From: Taishania pollutisoli
GTDB lineage: Bacteria; Bacteroidota; Bacteroidia; Flavobacteriales_D; Crocinitomicaceae
DNA length: 64,000 bases
Reading direction: 5' to 3'
NCBI RefSeq assembly: GCF_014518315.1
Contig: NZ_JACVEL010000004.1
Location: forward strand, 124,001-188,000
In this document: positions 18,842-28,798 of the stretch, piece by piece
How positions within the stretch are numbered: the first letter of the stretch is position 1
Layout of the letters: every line of letters begins with the position of its first letter
Notes under the pieces: generated by a model
The model's database searches: none
What the model was told of the DNA's origin: nothing
The model's input: only the letters and a program-made list of their open reading frames with translations
Translations under genes and position numbers: made by a program

Positions 18842-19417
18842 TTAACGATTGATCGGATGTCCCCACTCACCATTAAATTCACCCTTGTAAAACATACCGT
18901 CACCTTTTGCTAAGATGTGACAATCCGGAATTTCTTTGGAGATTTTTAACAGTCCTTCAAATGTGTAATTATTTTCCCGGACATCAATCGTAAGGTCTTT
19001 CAGATTCTTCAGTACCACCAATTTACTCAAACCTTCCTCTGTAACGGAGGTTCCGTGAATTTGTAAATCCTCTAATTGTTCTACTGCTATCAATGCCGAA
19101 ATGCACGCGTTCGTGAGCTGGTAATTTTCTTTTAATCTCAGGTACTTTAGCTTTTTTAATTTCTTTAAATAGGTTATGCCTTCATTCGTGATTTCAGTTT
19201 CTTGCAAGTTCAAATTTTCAATTTCACGGCAATCGGATACATGAGCGACTCCTTCATCGTTCAGATTTGAACATGCAAAACTAACCGATTTTAAATTAGG
19301 AAACCGACTCAGACAGGATAGTTCACGCATATAGCCAGTATCTTGTTCCCATTCAAGTGAGAAATGTACACAGTTAACATCATAGTAGTGATTCCCTATT
19401 TTTATCGAATGTTCCAT
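18842..19417 (-). CDS. Leucine-rich-repeat protein
   Basis: 191 residues with about five leucine-rich repeats of the 'L.NLKSVSFACSNLNDEGVAHV' / 'LKKLKYLRLKENYQLTNACI' type between residues 30 and 150, similar to ribonuclease-inhibitor-like LRR proteins. There is no signal peptide, so it is probably cytosolic and mediates protein contacts. It is followed by the unknown gene at 18420-18830 and may interact with its product. No partner could be identified from sequence. Confidence 0.7.
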   Translation of the reverse strand: MEHSIKIGNHYYDVNCVHFSLEWEQDTGYMRELSCLSRFPNLKSVSFACSNLNDEGVAHVSDCREIENLNLQETEITNEGITYLKKLKKLKYLRLKENYQLTNACISALIAVEQLEDLQIHGTSVTEEGLSKLVVLKNLKDLTIDVRENNYTFEGLLKISKEIPDCHILAKGDGMFYKGEFNGEWGHPINR

Positions 19418-19909
19418 TTATGATGGTTGGTCTTACAATAGCGTCCAATGGATTTATTGACGAATATAACAAATTTTTAGCTGGGTTAATTTACTTATTA
19501 ATTCCACCAAAATCAATTTTTTTAAACTTAAATGGGGCTGCCTGTCTTTCCAGCTTTTCCGGAAAAGAACATTCATTGGTAAAAAATCTGCGATCAGGAC
19601 ACAGCATTGACGGTAATTTGTCGTTATTCTTCCCGATTTCATCCTGAAATCAAGTAAAATCAGGTATAAATACCCTATTTAAAGTAAAAAGATTCCGTTT
19701 ACTTTGTAAACATCCGTACGCAATTGGAACGTAAGCAACTACTATTATGAGTAAACAGTTCATTCATATGTTACGCAAGCAAACTGGCACACACTTCAGT
19801 TTAGAATAAATGTAACGTAGACAACAACAATCCAAAAGTACAATCAGTAATCAAAACGCGTATCCTGAAAAGCGAAAAAAGAGTAGGGGAAAACTAACAA
19901 CTAACAGTT
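19418..19909. promoter_or_regulatory. Upstream region of the LodA-like oxidase, with a small palindrome
   Basis: This 492-bp divergent gap serves the LRR gene (reverse) and the quinoprotein oxidase gene (forward). It contains the inverted repeat GTTTAC-TTT-GTAAAC at 19697-19711, which might be a regulator site, and a 20-codon open frame at 19747-19809 with no family resemblance. No clear TAnnTTTG box lies at a good distance from 19910, so the promoter was not located. Confidence 0.3.
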
Positions 19910-22900
19910 ATGAATGAATCACCAGATGACAAATTAGCGATTGATCGGTTAAGAACACTTTTTGTCGATTTACATCAAAAAAAATTAATTAACCAAAATC
20001 CCGGGAAAGCTCCGAGAGCAGTATTTCGGAAACAACACGGAGTTGTCTTCGGAATGTTTACAATCAACCCGGATTTGCGTGCGAAGTACAAAATCGGATT
20101 ATTCAATTCCCCGGGTGAACACTTCCCTTGTGTACTCCGATTTTCATCCGATACAGCACCCACGAAAAATGATTTGAATTCGACAGTCGGTGTCGGGATT
20201 AAAGTACTGACAGACCGGTTTCCCAATCCAAACTTTGAAGGACCGAATGTAGATTTCATTTTCCAGAATTTTGACCGATTCTTTGTAAATACAGCGGAGG
20301 AAATGGCAGATTTTGAAACAGCGGCACTTATTTTAGGCAATGTGGATACCTACTTCGATGAGCATAAAAGAGTAAAGGAACTGATTGATGAAATGGCTCG
20401 TCCTGAAGGGAGTTGCTTGACGACGACCTATTGGTCTGTTGTGCCTTTTAAGTTGGGGAATGACTACATTGTTAAATACAGACTGACGCCTTGTGAAGTC
20501 GAGAAATCGTATCCGGTTGAAGACAAAAATTACCTGGCTAATGACTTGCAGCAACGGTTACTAAACAAGCGATATTCGTTCAAACTTGAATTAGGAGTAC
20601 AAACGACGAAAGATGCTCAAGATAAAGTCAATCAATTACAGGAAAAATGGAACCCGATTGAATGGGTTGAGGCAGCAACAATTGAATTGGTGGAACAGGA
20701 TATTTGTTCAAAAGGACAACCGGAATTCGGCGATCAGTTGAGCTTTAACATTTGGCGTGTACCGGAAGAGCATTCGCCTTTAGGAAGCATTGCGACAGCG
20801 AGAAAGAGCGTATATGAATACAGTGCCAAAACGCGCTACAGTGCCAATGGATGGATCTACCAGGAAAGTGATCACCTTCCGGAACAGTATAAACAAGGCT
20901 CCGAAGAGAGTCCATTGGACACCGAAATTGTAACAGCGGCGATTTATCCTTCCATCGGCGTTATGAGAGTAGGAAACAGTGATGAGTTTTATATGGGACC
21001 GTTGGTACCTGAACCAAATCCTGACAATAACCTGGATAATTACAGGGATCAATTCGGAAGGTTGAAGCGTCAGGCGGCCCAGTTTAGAATTTACGGGTTA
21101 AATGCAAAGGGAAAGGTGGTCAAAGAGTTGACAATGGATAAAAATGCGAAGATCGAATGGTCGGTACATTTAGCGAATCAAAAAGCTGCCTGGTATGAAT
21201 TCAATATAGCGTTGGATATTCCCGATGCTAAAAATTATCCTGCCTGTAATCCCCGCAATTTAAAAATCAACGATCGGAAATCGTTAATAATTGACGGAGG
21301 AAGGCAAATCATTAAAAATACAAAGGCACAGGAAAAGAAGGTATTTAAAGGAAACTTCCTGACGAAGAGCGATATTTATTTAGGAGAGCTATTTTTGGAA
21401 GATACTTCAAGTCGTTTAATTGTATTAGGTGGTAAGGGAAAGGCCGAAAATATCAATGGAGATATGGCGATCACCTTTGCAAATAACGATGGCTGGTATG
21501 ATGATACATCTGACGGTCCGGTTCGTGCCAAAGTACAATTGAATGGAAAGGATATCCAGGTGAAGCCTGCATGGGTAATTTGCGGCCCCCCGGATTATGC
21601 ACCGATGCAAAAATCCGTTCGTACGATGTGGGATTTAATGCGTGATTTGGCGGTTACCAATAAACTGTTGCCGATACCCGAACTTCCATCATTGAAAGAG
21701 GATATTTTACCGATTTTTCAACGCATGACGGATTTACAATGGGTCAATAAAGGGTTTTCAGATTATTTTGGTGCATTGGGACCGTTTAATTTTAATTCGC
21801 CTGAATGGATGCATAAAATCAGCGATGCTTCTCAGGGAAATCTGGAATTCAGAAGAATTCTCTATAACCAATTCAGAAAAATAGACCTGCCGGCTTCTCA
21901 GTCACCTGCACTATGGCCGTGGTTGTACGGAGATGGCGTCGAAATACCACAAGAAAATACAAATACCCAACATTCAACCCTGACTGGACTGCAATTGCGG
22001 TTTTTAAAGCAATGGATGGAAGGAAAATTTATCAATGATCTAAAGAAACCGGGAATAGAAGGGTGCCCGTTTCATGCTGCGAAGGAAGAGGCGGTACAGG
22101 ATAAATGGAAAAACATTGATGAATATCCGGTAGGCGAACAACCTGATTTATTAACCAGAGCCGCATTGGATTACTGTCTGGCAGATGCGTTTCACCCGGG
22201 GTGTGAAATAACGTGGCCGATCCGGAATCCGAATATGTACATGGATGCGTTTCGAATGAAACATGAATCCACAAAAAGCTTTATGGATAATGACGAGGAT
22301 TTGAGCAAGTATTTGAATTACGGCGCTACGATTAATTACACGTTACCGGATGCGGATGTCAATCCTTTTGGCGGGCAGGTAGCTGGTGGACTTACCCGTT
22401 GGATGGCGATTCCCTGGCAAACAGACACTTCCAGCTGTCGGGATGGGTATGACTTAAATTATGATCCTTATGTACCGACGTTCTGGCCGGCAAGAGTACC
22501 GAACAATATTCTGGCGTTGAGCGATGCGATTCAGTTGGAATCTCCTGAGCTGGGTATGAAGGAAAAGCTGGCATTATTCAACTACAGAAAAGAATGGCTT
22601 GCGGATTTACCCGGCGAACCGACACGTTTTACGGATTACCGGGAGGTGATCAATAGCATGGTTAGCCATTACGACAGAGTAGGTGTAGTGCTGCAAAGAG
22701 AAGTAGAGGGTGTTGAAAGAATTACGGATAAAATTCAGATCGCATTTCCGAAAACGTTGCAGCATTTGGTGAATGTTATTTATGAGTTGCTTCATCAACC
22801 TACCTGGCTGACGAAAGATGATTTGTATGCCATTTTGAAGCCGATCTTTAAGGATGATTTCAATAAAATCGGAAACACCATTGATTTTCTGTTGGAATTT

Positions 22901-23155
22901 AAAGAGCGGACGGAGAAATTCCTCAGTAAGAGTATAGCATCCATTGCAAAGATTGAAAAATCAAGTGGTGTTAAGCTACTATCCGGTGTGCAAAAATCCA
23001 GATCGGAAGCAATGGTGCAAACGCAATTGCAGGAAGGTCTGAAAAGGATCATCGCAGAGGCTGATGAGAATTATAAGAAAGCAATCCTTAAACCCGGAAC
23101 AGAAGTGATTACCATTCATGAGCAGTTTAGAAGACAAACGCAGCACAAACAATAA
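19910..23155 (+). CDS. Catalase-like domain fused to LodA/GoxA-type quinoprotein amino-acid oxidase
   Basis: 1081 residues. Residues about 1-290 resemble the catalase-superfamily haem fold ('HGVVFGMFTINPDLRAKYKIGLFNSPGEHFPCVLRFSSD', shown split here, and 'GPNVDFIFQNFDRFFV'). Residues about 335-1000 match LodA/GoxA-type oxidases ('TAAIYPSIGVMRVGNSDEFY', 'NDGWYDDTSDGPV', 'VKPAWVICGPPDYAP'). In that family a Cys and a Trp are cross-linked into cysteine tryptophylquinone. Candidates here are Cys765, Trp831, Trp836, Cys843 and Trp859; I cannot assign the pair without an alignment. The family oxidises amino acids such as lysine or glycine, yielding peroxide and ammonia. The stop overlaps the ATG of the LodB-like gene by one base. 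Confidence 0.82.
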   Translation: MNESPDDKLAIDRLRTLFVDLHQKKLINQNPGKAPRAVFRKQHGVVFGMFTINPDLRAKYKIGLFNSPGEHFPCVLRFSSDTAPTKNDLNSTVGVGIKVLTDRFPNPNFEGPNVDFIFQNFDRFFVNTAEEMADFETAALILGNVDTYFDEHKRVKELIDEMARPEGSCLTTTYWSVVPFKLGNDYIVKYRLTPCEVEKSYPVEDKNYLANDLQQRLLNKRYSFKLELGVQTTKDAQDKVNQLQEKWNPIEWVEAATIELVEQDICSKGQPEFGDQLSFNIWRVPEEHSPLGSIATARKSVYEYSAKTRYSANGWIYQESDHLPEQYKQGSEESPLDTEIVTAAIYPSIGVMRVGNSDEFYMGPLVPEPNPDNNLDNYRDQFGRLKRQAAQFRIYGLNAKGKVVKELTMDKNAKIEWSVHLANQKAAWYEFNIALDIPDAKNYPACNPRNLKINDRKSLIIDGGRQIIKNTKAQEKKVFKGNFLTKSDIYLGELFLEDTSSRLIVLGGKGKAENINGDMAITFANNDGWYDDTSDGPVRAKVQLNGKDIQVKPAWVICGPPDYAPMQKSVRTMWDLMRDLAVTNKLLPIPELPSLKEDILPIFQRMTDLQWVNKGFSDYFGALGPFNFNSPEWMHKISDASQGNLEFRRILYNQFRKIDLPASQSPALWPWLYGDGVEIPQENTNTQHSTLTGLQLRFLKQWMEGKFINDLKKPGIEGCPFHAAKEEAVQDKWKNIDEYPVGEQPDLLTRAALDYCLADAFHPGCEITWPIRNPNMYMDAFRMKHESTKSFMDNDEDLSKYLNYGATINYTLPDADVNPFGGQVAGGLTRWMAIPWQTDTSSCRDGYDLNYDPYVPTFWPARVPNNILALSDAIQLESPELGMKEKLALFNYRKEWLADLPGEPTRFTDYREVINSMVSHYDRVGVVLQREVEGVERITDKIQIAFPKTLQHLVNVIYELLHQPTWLTKDDLYAILKPIFKDDFNKIGNTIDFLLEFKERTEKFLSKSIASIAKIEKSSGVKLLSGVQKSRSEAMVQTQLQEGLKRIIAEADENYKKAILKPGTEVITIHEQFRRQTQHKQ

Positions 23156-24282
23156 TGAACAACGGGAAGTTTGTCGAAAAGGATATACTGATCATTGGTG
23201 CAGGCATGGCGGGATGTGTTTCCGCTATGTCCCTGCATCGTGACTTTAACATTGCGTTAGTTGAAAAAGTAACGGATACGGACTGTTACCTGGCAGAAAC
23301 GTTAATCGCATCCGGCAAACGGATTTTTAACGAATTGAATCTCCGGGACTGGCTGCTGACGGAACGTTGTCAGCAAACATACCGATTGTCTGATGGTTCG
23401 GTTTCATACTGGGGAGCAAACGCGCCGGTTTATACAGATGCATTGCGCAATCCCGAGGGGGAAAACTGGATTCTGAATAAAACGGATTTTTTAGATGAAT
23501 TGCGGAATCACACGGAGCGATTTTCTGCTCCCTTGTTAAAAGGAACGGTTCATACACTCGATTATGCGCATGGTTACTGGAATGTCGCAATCAAGCTGAA
23601 CGATGAAACCATTCAGTGGTACAAGGCAAAGTTCATTATTGACGCTTCTGGCAGATCCGCTGTAGCAGCCCGGAAAATAGGTATAAAACGCATCATTGAA
23701 GACAAATTAATTTGCATCAGTGCTGTTGTCAACAATCCAACGGCAAATCAGTTGTGTAAAAACTTTTCCGATGAAAACGGCTGGTGGTTTGTGTGCCCGT
23801 TGAATTCAGCTAAATTACAACTATCGTACTACACGGATGCGGATTTAATCCATAAAAACCTGACAGGAAAAGCAGAGCAATTTAGAGCATTTATTCACGC
23901 AAATCGCACATTCAACGAACGAATCGGGAATGTTGATCCGGACTCGTTTCAATTTTTGGGAACCAAGGCCGCGAACACTGCCCGTTTGGAACAATTTTGT
24001 GGTAACGGATGGTGTGCCGTCGGCGATGCAGCGATGTGTTTTGACCCACTTTCCTCCCAGGGTTCGTTTAAGGCAATGGCAACAGCCATGCAATTGACAG
24101 CTCTGCTGAAAGAGGTTAACTTTATTACCACTGAAAAGAAACAACATGAAGTGGTATTTCAGGAATTGTTTCGTGAACAAATGGAAAAAATATGGTCACA
24201 TTACAAGAATCACCAGGCGTATTACTATCAAATAGAGAAGCAATCTTCGAACGTATTCTGGAAGAGAAGAAGTTTGGGGTAA
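23155..24282 (+). CDS. LodB-like FAD-dependent maturase of the quinoprotein oxidase
   Basis: 375 residues, a flavoprotein of the tryptophan-halogenase/geranylgeranyl-reductase class. The N-terminal 'ILIIGAGMAGCVSAMSL' is the FAD Rossmann loop, and 'GNGWCAVGDAAMCFDPLSSQG' is the second FAD motif. The family partner LodB/GoxB is needed to form the quinone cofactor in LodA/GoxA. Its position, with a 1-base TAATG overlap after the LodA-like gene, fits that maturation role exactly and predicts tight co-translation. Specific halogenation is unlikely because the neighbouring target is LodA-like. Confidence 0.85.
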   Translation: MNNGKFVEKDILIIGAGMAGCVSAMSLHRDFNIALVEKVTDTDCYLAETLIASGKRIFNELNLRDWLLTERCQQTYRLSDGSVSYWGANAPVYTDALRNPEGENWILNKTDFLDELRNHTERFSAPLLKGTVHTLDYAHGYWNVAIKLNDETIQWYKAKFIIDASGRSAVAARKIGIKRIIEDKLICISAVVNNPTANQLCKNFSDENGWWFVCPLNSAKLQLSYYTDADLIHKNLTGKAEQFRAFIHANRTFNERIGNVDPDSFQFLGTKAANTARLEQFCGNGWCAVGDAAMCFDPLSSQGSFKAMATAMQLTALLKEVNFITTEKKQHEVVFQELFREQMEKIWSHYKNHQAYYYQIEKQSSNVFWKRRSLG

Positions 24283-24315
24283 CAGACGGGCGCCTTTCCC
24301 GTTTTCAGACAATGG

Positions 24316-24804
24316 TTAGAATGAAAAGGATTTCGATGTTTTTACAAAATTCCATTTTCCTCTTTTTTTTCTGTAATAATCTACAATAAAATAGGAAGTT
24401 AAATTCTTAAACCGGACTTCATATTTAATAATGAATGTATCATTGTTCTTATTAAATAACGGTGAATGTATGTATAAACATGAGTCAATCATTTTATCGG
24501 TTGTGAAATATCCATATTTAGATGTTATCCCAAATGTTAACCAATTGATTTCCCTGCCGAAGTTATATTGAGTGTATACAGTATCGGTTCTTGTCGTTCT
24601 TTCAGAAAAAGCAGATATTTCAAATATCGGGTATGCTTTTTTCATCCTTTTATCTCTTTCTTTGAGTTCAAGATGAATTATTTCCTGAATAAAAGTTGAA
24701 TCAGACTGGGATTGGCAGAAGGAGGTTATATGAATGGATAGAAAAAGGAGAATCATTAACCTTCGTGGTTCCAAAAATAGGATATTATTTCTTTTAACTT
24801 TCAT
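24316..24804 (-). CDS. Small secreted protein of unknown function
   Basis: 162 residues with a basic start and hydrophobic stretch (MILLFLSIHITSFCQSQ at about residue 17) that fits a signal peptide; translation may begin at that internal Met. The rest is beta-rich and aromatic, with 'LTSYFIVDYYRKKRGKWNFV' near the end. No known family. It is convergent with the LodB-like gene and AT-rich compared with it. Confidence 0.55.
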   Translation of the reverse strand: MKVKRNNILFLEPRRLMILLFLSIHITSFCQSQSDSTFIQEIIHLELKERDKRMKKAYPIFEISAFSERTTRTDTVYTQYNFGREINWLTFGITSKYGYFTTDKMIDSCLYIHSPLFNKNNDTFIIKYEVRFKNLTSYFIVDYYRKKRGKWNFVKTSKSFSF

Positions 24805-24901
24805 TGAATCTGGAAATTAAGTTTATGAACAGAATTTTAATTTTCGACGTGTGATCATCAGGTGATTATTTACCACGTTGTTTTTTGTAACTAATCGGTC
24901 G

Positions 24902-25585
24902 TCAAAACAGTAAGGGGATAAGACGATATTTCACTTTTTCACAATATGCTTTATACCCAACCAAATTTTGTTTCAATTCGTTTTCTTCATCAATCGTTCG
25001 GTAAGCAATCACGAAAGCAATAATCAAAACAGGCAGCAAACCATAATAAGAACCCAGGGCTGTTGGTGTGAACGATAATAAAGCTAAAGCACCTGTATAC
25101 ATTGGATGTCGTACAATTCCATACAATCCTGTCGAAACTACTTTTTGTTTTTCCTGTACTTCGATCGTTGCGCTCAAAAATGTATTCTGCTTGAAAACAA
25201 AGAATAAGAAAATAAATGCAAGGGCACAAACCAAATCGCTGGTATAAGAAAGTTGTATTGGAACATTCGACCATTTGTTTTGATAGTCGAGTGCTGATAA
25301 CACAAAAATTCCTAAGAATAATAGTCCGGCGATGGATTGAATTATTTTTTGTGTTACCCTTGTTTCACTCACAGGTCCGGCTTTAAGCCTGCTTTTCAAT
25401 AAATGCTTGTCAAACAAAAAAAGATAAACCGTAATCGCAATAACAGAACAGGCGAATATACTTAAGTACAACCATGTCAAAGCATACTTAAAACTTCCGT
25501 ATGAGAGAAATAATGCTGCTCCCATAGTGCAAAGTAGGAATAACAATCCTAAAAAACTGTTCAATAATAATTCCGATGGTTTCAT
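24902..25585 (-). CDS. Isoprenylcysteine carboxyl methyltransferase-family membrane protein
   Basis: 227 residues with about six transmembrane helices. The C-terminal half carries the ICMT/phospholipid-methyltransferase signature 'STGLYGIVRHPMYTGALAL' followed by 'YRTIDEENELKQNLVGYKAYCEKV', where the RHP..P/Y and EE motifs bind S-adenosylmethionine. The acceptor is unknown in bacteria; lipids or small thiols are possible. A full AAGGAGG Shine-Dalgarno sequence lies at 25594-25600, 8 bases before the start, which is unusual among the genes of this window and may indicate transfer from another lineage. Confidence 0.82.
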   Translation of the reverse strand: MKPSELLLNSFLGLLFLLCTMGAALFLSYGSFKYALTWLYLSIFACSVIAITVYLFLFDKHLLKSRLKAGPVSETRVTQKIIQSIAGLLFLGIFVLSALDYQNKWSNVPIQLSYTSDLVCALAFIFLFFVFKQNTFLSATIEVQEKQKVVSTGLYGIVRHPMYTGALALLSFTPTALGSYYGLLPVLIIAFVIAYRTIDEENELKQNLVGYKAYCEKVKYRLIPLLF

Positions 25586-25805
25586 TTGTTTTGCCTCCTT
25601 TTTGTTTCTATTACAATGATCGTTAGTATTTTAGTGTGCGTGGTGGAATGCCGAATGTTTTTAAAGCAAACCTATTTTTCGAAGTTAAATAATTTTTTGT
25701 AATCATTTTATATCCGATTTCACACATGCGTATATAACACTACACTCACCTTCAATGCGTTGAGTCCCGACATCAAAGAATACCAATTAGTAGATGTTAG
25801 CAGCA

Positions 25806-26552
25806 TTAGCAACTTGTAGGAGTATTAAACACGATGAATTTTTGAATTCTGTCACCCGTTTTACTTTTTCGAGCTACAATTTTAAATATGTATGTGGTGG
25901 TAAAAAGTTCTGAGGGGAGTTGATCTTTTGACTTCATATTTTTAATCTCATTATACCATTCTATGCCACAGTGTTCCTTTACAGCAGCCTTCAATTCTTC
26001 AACTGTAAAATTTATTATTGGATTTATATCTTCCTCATTTGACCTGAATTTTAGCTCATTCTGATTAAGTTGAACTGGACTCCATTCTGATTCGAACGTT
26101 TTCCAGTTGTTGATCACACAAAAAGGGACTTCGATTGTGCGATTTGATCTCATTGCCATTTTGTAGATTATCTTTTCGTATAGTTCAATTTTGTCAAACT
26201 CTGATTGCTCAATGTTGAATTTTTTATCAAAAAACCAGTCGCCGGGCCATAAGTCAAAATATGCAGTGTCTTTATCCGTTACATATATACTGTCATTGTC
26301 CGTTAGATACATATCATCCCAACCCATTTCAATTTCTTCCAATACGATGGTCAAATCTGAATATTGAATTTTCTGGGTTCCATTACTTTCAACATAATGC
26401 GAAGTTGACCTATACGGTTGAAATTCATTTGTTGGCTTTTCAGTATCAACACGGTCATTAGTATGCTCATCTGGGTTTTCAATATTTTTTCCATCTGATA
26501 TACAGGATGATAGCAGAAGAATCAAAGTAAATATTTTAACAGAATTTTTCAT
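25806..26552 (-). CDS. Lipoprotein of unknown function
   Basis: 248 residues with a lipoprotein signal peptide ending LLSSC (Cys about 17) and an Asp/Asn-rich tether. The mature part includes 'YFDLWPGDWFFDKKF' and 'FCVINNWKTFESEWSPVQLN'; no family recognised. The neighbouring gap on its 5' side has a 'GCCTAACGG...TTGGCGG' element like those seen further right between cassette-like genes. Function unknown. Confidence 0.6.
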   Translation of the reverse strand: MKNSVKIFTLILLLSSCISDGKNIENPDEHTNDRVDTEKPTNEFQPYRSTSHYVESNGTQKIQYSDLTIVLEEIEMGWDDMYLTDNDSIYVTDKDTAYFDLWPGDWFFDKKFNIEQSEFDKIELYEKIIYKMAMRSNRTIEVPFCVINNWKTFESEWSPVQLNQNELKFRSNEEDINPIINFTVEELKAAVKEHCGIEWYNEIKNMKSKDQLPSELFTTTYIFKIVARKSKTGDRIQKFIVFNTPTSC

Positions 26553-26593
26553 GGCTGCTGGTTATTATTTATTTAACTGTCGTTTTAAAATTA

Positions 26594-26618
26594 TGCCTAA
26601 CGGTTTGTCGTTTGGCGG
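26594..26618. repeat. Half of an attC-like intergenic repeat
   Basis: The sequence GCCTAACGGTTTGTCG then TTGGCGG resembles the left half of the fuller attC-like hairpins at 29127-29200 and 29977-30105. The matching right half was not found within 100 bp. It lies between two unrelated minus-strand genes, as expected for gene-cassette borders. Treated as a low-confidence member of that repeat family. Confidence 0.35.
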
Positions 26619-26704
26619 AGGGAGATTTTGGAGCAAACGTTGAAAAAATCAGGATTCAAACCGTATATGATGCTACAGAAAATGGAGTTATAATCACCAA
26701 GAAA

Positions 26705-27472
26705 TTACCTCACCACCACTTCTTTCAAGAATTCAAAATGAGCGTTTTCCCGCTTATCTTCTTCGTCATAAATCCAGATTAATTCAGTATTAAAAACGAG
26801 TCTTCGTTGGTTCCGTTTTCTTTTTTTGTAAAAAGCTTCAACCGCCTTAATAACGGCTTCTTGTTCCGGTTCGGCTTCCACGCCAAAAATTTTAATCGTA
26901 AATGGCTTGCGGTAGTTCCCTGATTCGATTCGGTATGTTACTTTTAGATCCCGCCAGGGAAGGTCTCCGGATTTGAATAGTTTATCCAGTTTTTTTTCTA
27001 AAGCCAAAACATGCTTATCGTTATACATATCCGTAAACAGTGTGTTTTCAAAAGGTTCAAATGGTAACTTCAGGTTGTTTCTACGGGCATACTGGATGTA
27101 GATTTTATCAATGCAATCCACACATTTCCAGCCGCGGGTTTTCATCAGGTCCCGGTAGATAGTTTTAGCTCTTTCCAATGGTTTCTTATCAGGGTGTTTT
27201 AAAACAGCAGTATACCAATCTCTATTCTGTTCTATTTCATCTGTTCCTTTGAGTTGTTTTCGTAACCCCTTAATGTTTTCAGAAGGAACATCAATGGATT
27301 TCAGAAGATCCTTTACCTTGTATTTATCGAAACATTTTAAACAAAGCCTGGTAGTCTGCACGGGAACTTCAAAAAATGGCACATAAATTCCCTTGTTTAG
27401 TTTTTTAGCTAAATGTTTGCACATTTCTACTATTCCGGTTTCACCGTGTTTGGGACATTTCGTAATCGGCAT
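26705..27472 (-). CDS. Protein of unknown function with Cys/His motifs
   Basis: 255 residues from ATG 27470-27472 (MPITKCPKHGETG). The open frame extends back to 27679 but the extra 69 residues are low-complexity basic sequence and unlikely. 'CPKHGETGIVEMCKHLAKKL' and, later, 'LCLKCFDKYKV' and 'CVDCIDKIY' suggest structural zinc binding. No family is recognised. It sits alone next to cassette-like repeats. Confidence 0.6.
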   Translation of the reverse strand: MPITKCPKHGETGIVEMCKHLAKKLNKGIYVPFFEVPVQTTRLCLKCFDKYKVKDLLKSIDVPSENIKGLRKQLKGTDEIEQNRDWYTAVLKHPDKKPLERAKTIYRDLMKTRGWKCVDCIDKIYIQYARRNNLKLPFEPFENTLFTDMYNDKHVLALEKKLDKLFKSGDLPWRDLKVTYRIESGNYRKPFTIKIFGVEAEPEQEAVIKAVEAFYKKRKRNQRRLVFNTELIWIYDEEDKRENAHFEFLKEVVVR

Positions 27473-28016
27473 TGTTGTATTATTTAGAGTTTGTTTCTTT
27501 GGTACATTCTTTTTCAAATCCTTCCAACGAAGTTGAAAATAATTGAATTTATAGGAGTTAAATGTAGGAAAAAAACGAATTATATTCGTTTTTGACCGTG
27601 AACGAAGTACAAACGTTGAAGCGACCACTTTAACTTCCGCTTTTGGCAATAGTGTTATTTTCTGTGTTTTTCTTCTCATTCAAGCTTTTTTATTCTTGAT
27701 TGAATGGCAGATTGATTACAATGCAAATCACCCAGACAAGGCTTTAGCGTGGCAAGTCCCTGGTTGTTTATGAAAAATAATAAATGGAAGAATTAGAATG
27801 TCTTAAGAATAAGGAGTACGTCATAACCAGTGTCTGAAAAAGAGAAAGGGGACACTGCTATTTTTCAAACCCCTTGTTATGTGTCGTTTTTTGTATCTTT
27901 ATCAGATGAAATTATCGGATTAGCATATTTACTTTACGCACCCGTACAGCAAGAGTATAATTTAACAGTATGCTTCGCTTCTTTATTGTTTTATTGTAAT
28001 ATTAAATATGTAAATA
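27473..28016. promoter_or_regulatory. Intergenic region with candidate catB promoter
   Basis: No gene could be supported in this 544-bp gap; the frame at 27830-28033 has no protein-like features. A candidate Bacteroidota promoter for the acetyltransferase is TTG at 27874-27876 and TATCTTTA at 27894-27901, about 115 bp before the ATG at 28017. The spacing is acceptable but the -7 box lacks the final G. Confidence 0.35.
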
Positions 28017-28646
28017 ATGAAAAATTTCTTTGAAAGTCCTTTTAAAGGAAAAATAATCAAAGACCACATAACGAACCCCAATATAATTGCGGGTAAATAT
28101 TCGTATTATTCTGGTTATTATCACGGTCATTCATTTGATGATTGTGCTCGTTATCTGTTCCCGGATCGGAAAGATGTTGATAAACTAATTATTGGTTCTT
28201 ATTGTTCAATCGGGAGTGGTGTGAGTTTCATAATGGCAGGTAATCAGGGGCATAAGTATGATTGGATTTCCAGCTTTCCATTTTTTTATATGCCTGAATG
28301 TGATGTTTTCAGTAAAAGCCAGGATGGATTTCAAAAAGCAGGAGATACAGTTGTCGGAAATGATGTTTGGATTGGTAGTGAAGCAATGATAATGCCTGGA
28401 GTTCAGATAGGAGATGGGGCTGTGATCGGTAGTCGCGCTTTGGTCACAAAAGATATTGAACCTTATTCAATTGTAGGAGGAAATCCCGCCAAGTTGATTA
28501 AAAAGAGATTTTGCAATGATGACATCCAAAAGTTACAGGAAATGAAATGGTGGGAATGGGAAGAGAAATATCTTTTTGAAGCAATGCCAATGCTTTGTTC
28601 AAATAATATTGATTTGTTATATGAGTTTTTTAGAAAAATGAAATAA
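28017..28646 (+). CDS. catB: CatB-type chloramphenicol (xenobiotic) O-acetyltransferase
   Basis: 209 residues of the hexapeptide-repeat left-handed beta-helix family. The start '[20 protein letters not shown]', the block '[20 protein letters not shown]', and '[20 protein letters not shown]' are characteristic of type B chloramphenicol acetyltransferases. His79 in GNQGH is the catalytic base. '[19 protein letters not shown]' holds the hexapeptide coils. The enzyme transfers acetyl from acetyl-CoA to the drug hydroxyl as a trimer. The gene lies just outside the left edge of the proposed island, in a chromosomal position next to cassette-like repeats. Resistance itself is inferred from the family. 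Confidence 0.92.
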   Translation: MKNFFESPFKGKIIKDHITNPNIIAGKYSYYSGYYHGHSFDDCARYLFPDRKDVDKLIIGSYCSIGSGVSFIMAGNQGHKYDWISSFPFFYMPECDVFSKSQDGFQKAGDTVVGNDVWIGSEAMIMPGVQIGDGAVIGSRALVTKDIEPYSIVGGNPAKLIKKRFCNDDIQKLQEMKWWEWEEKYLFEAMPMLCSNNIDLLYEFFRKMK

Positions 28647-28657
28647 TAAAAAGAAGG

Positions 28658-28676
28658 TTCCGGTTCGGATCTTTTT
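28658..28676 (+). terminator. Weak terminator after catB
   Basis: AGGTTCCGGTTCGGATC followed by T6 lies about 15 bp after the catB stop. The hairpin is short and bulged, so this is tentative. Confidence 0.35.
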
Positions 28677-28798
28677 TGCTTTCACCTCATTCGGTTAAAA
28701 CTATACATAATGATTCACGGCTTGGCGTTTGTGTCGGAAACCAGGAAACGTCGGATTGAATTGCTATAAAGTGCTGAAAAAATAGATTGATGAGTAAT

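Noticed and set aside
24192-24389. Forward frame after the LodB-like gene
   Set aside because: It overlaps the end of that gene in another phase and has no recognisable content.
27830-28033. Forward frame before catB
   Set aside because: It is hydrophobic by chance and overlaps the catB start; better read as promoter region.
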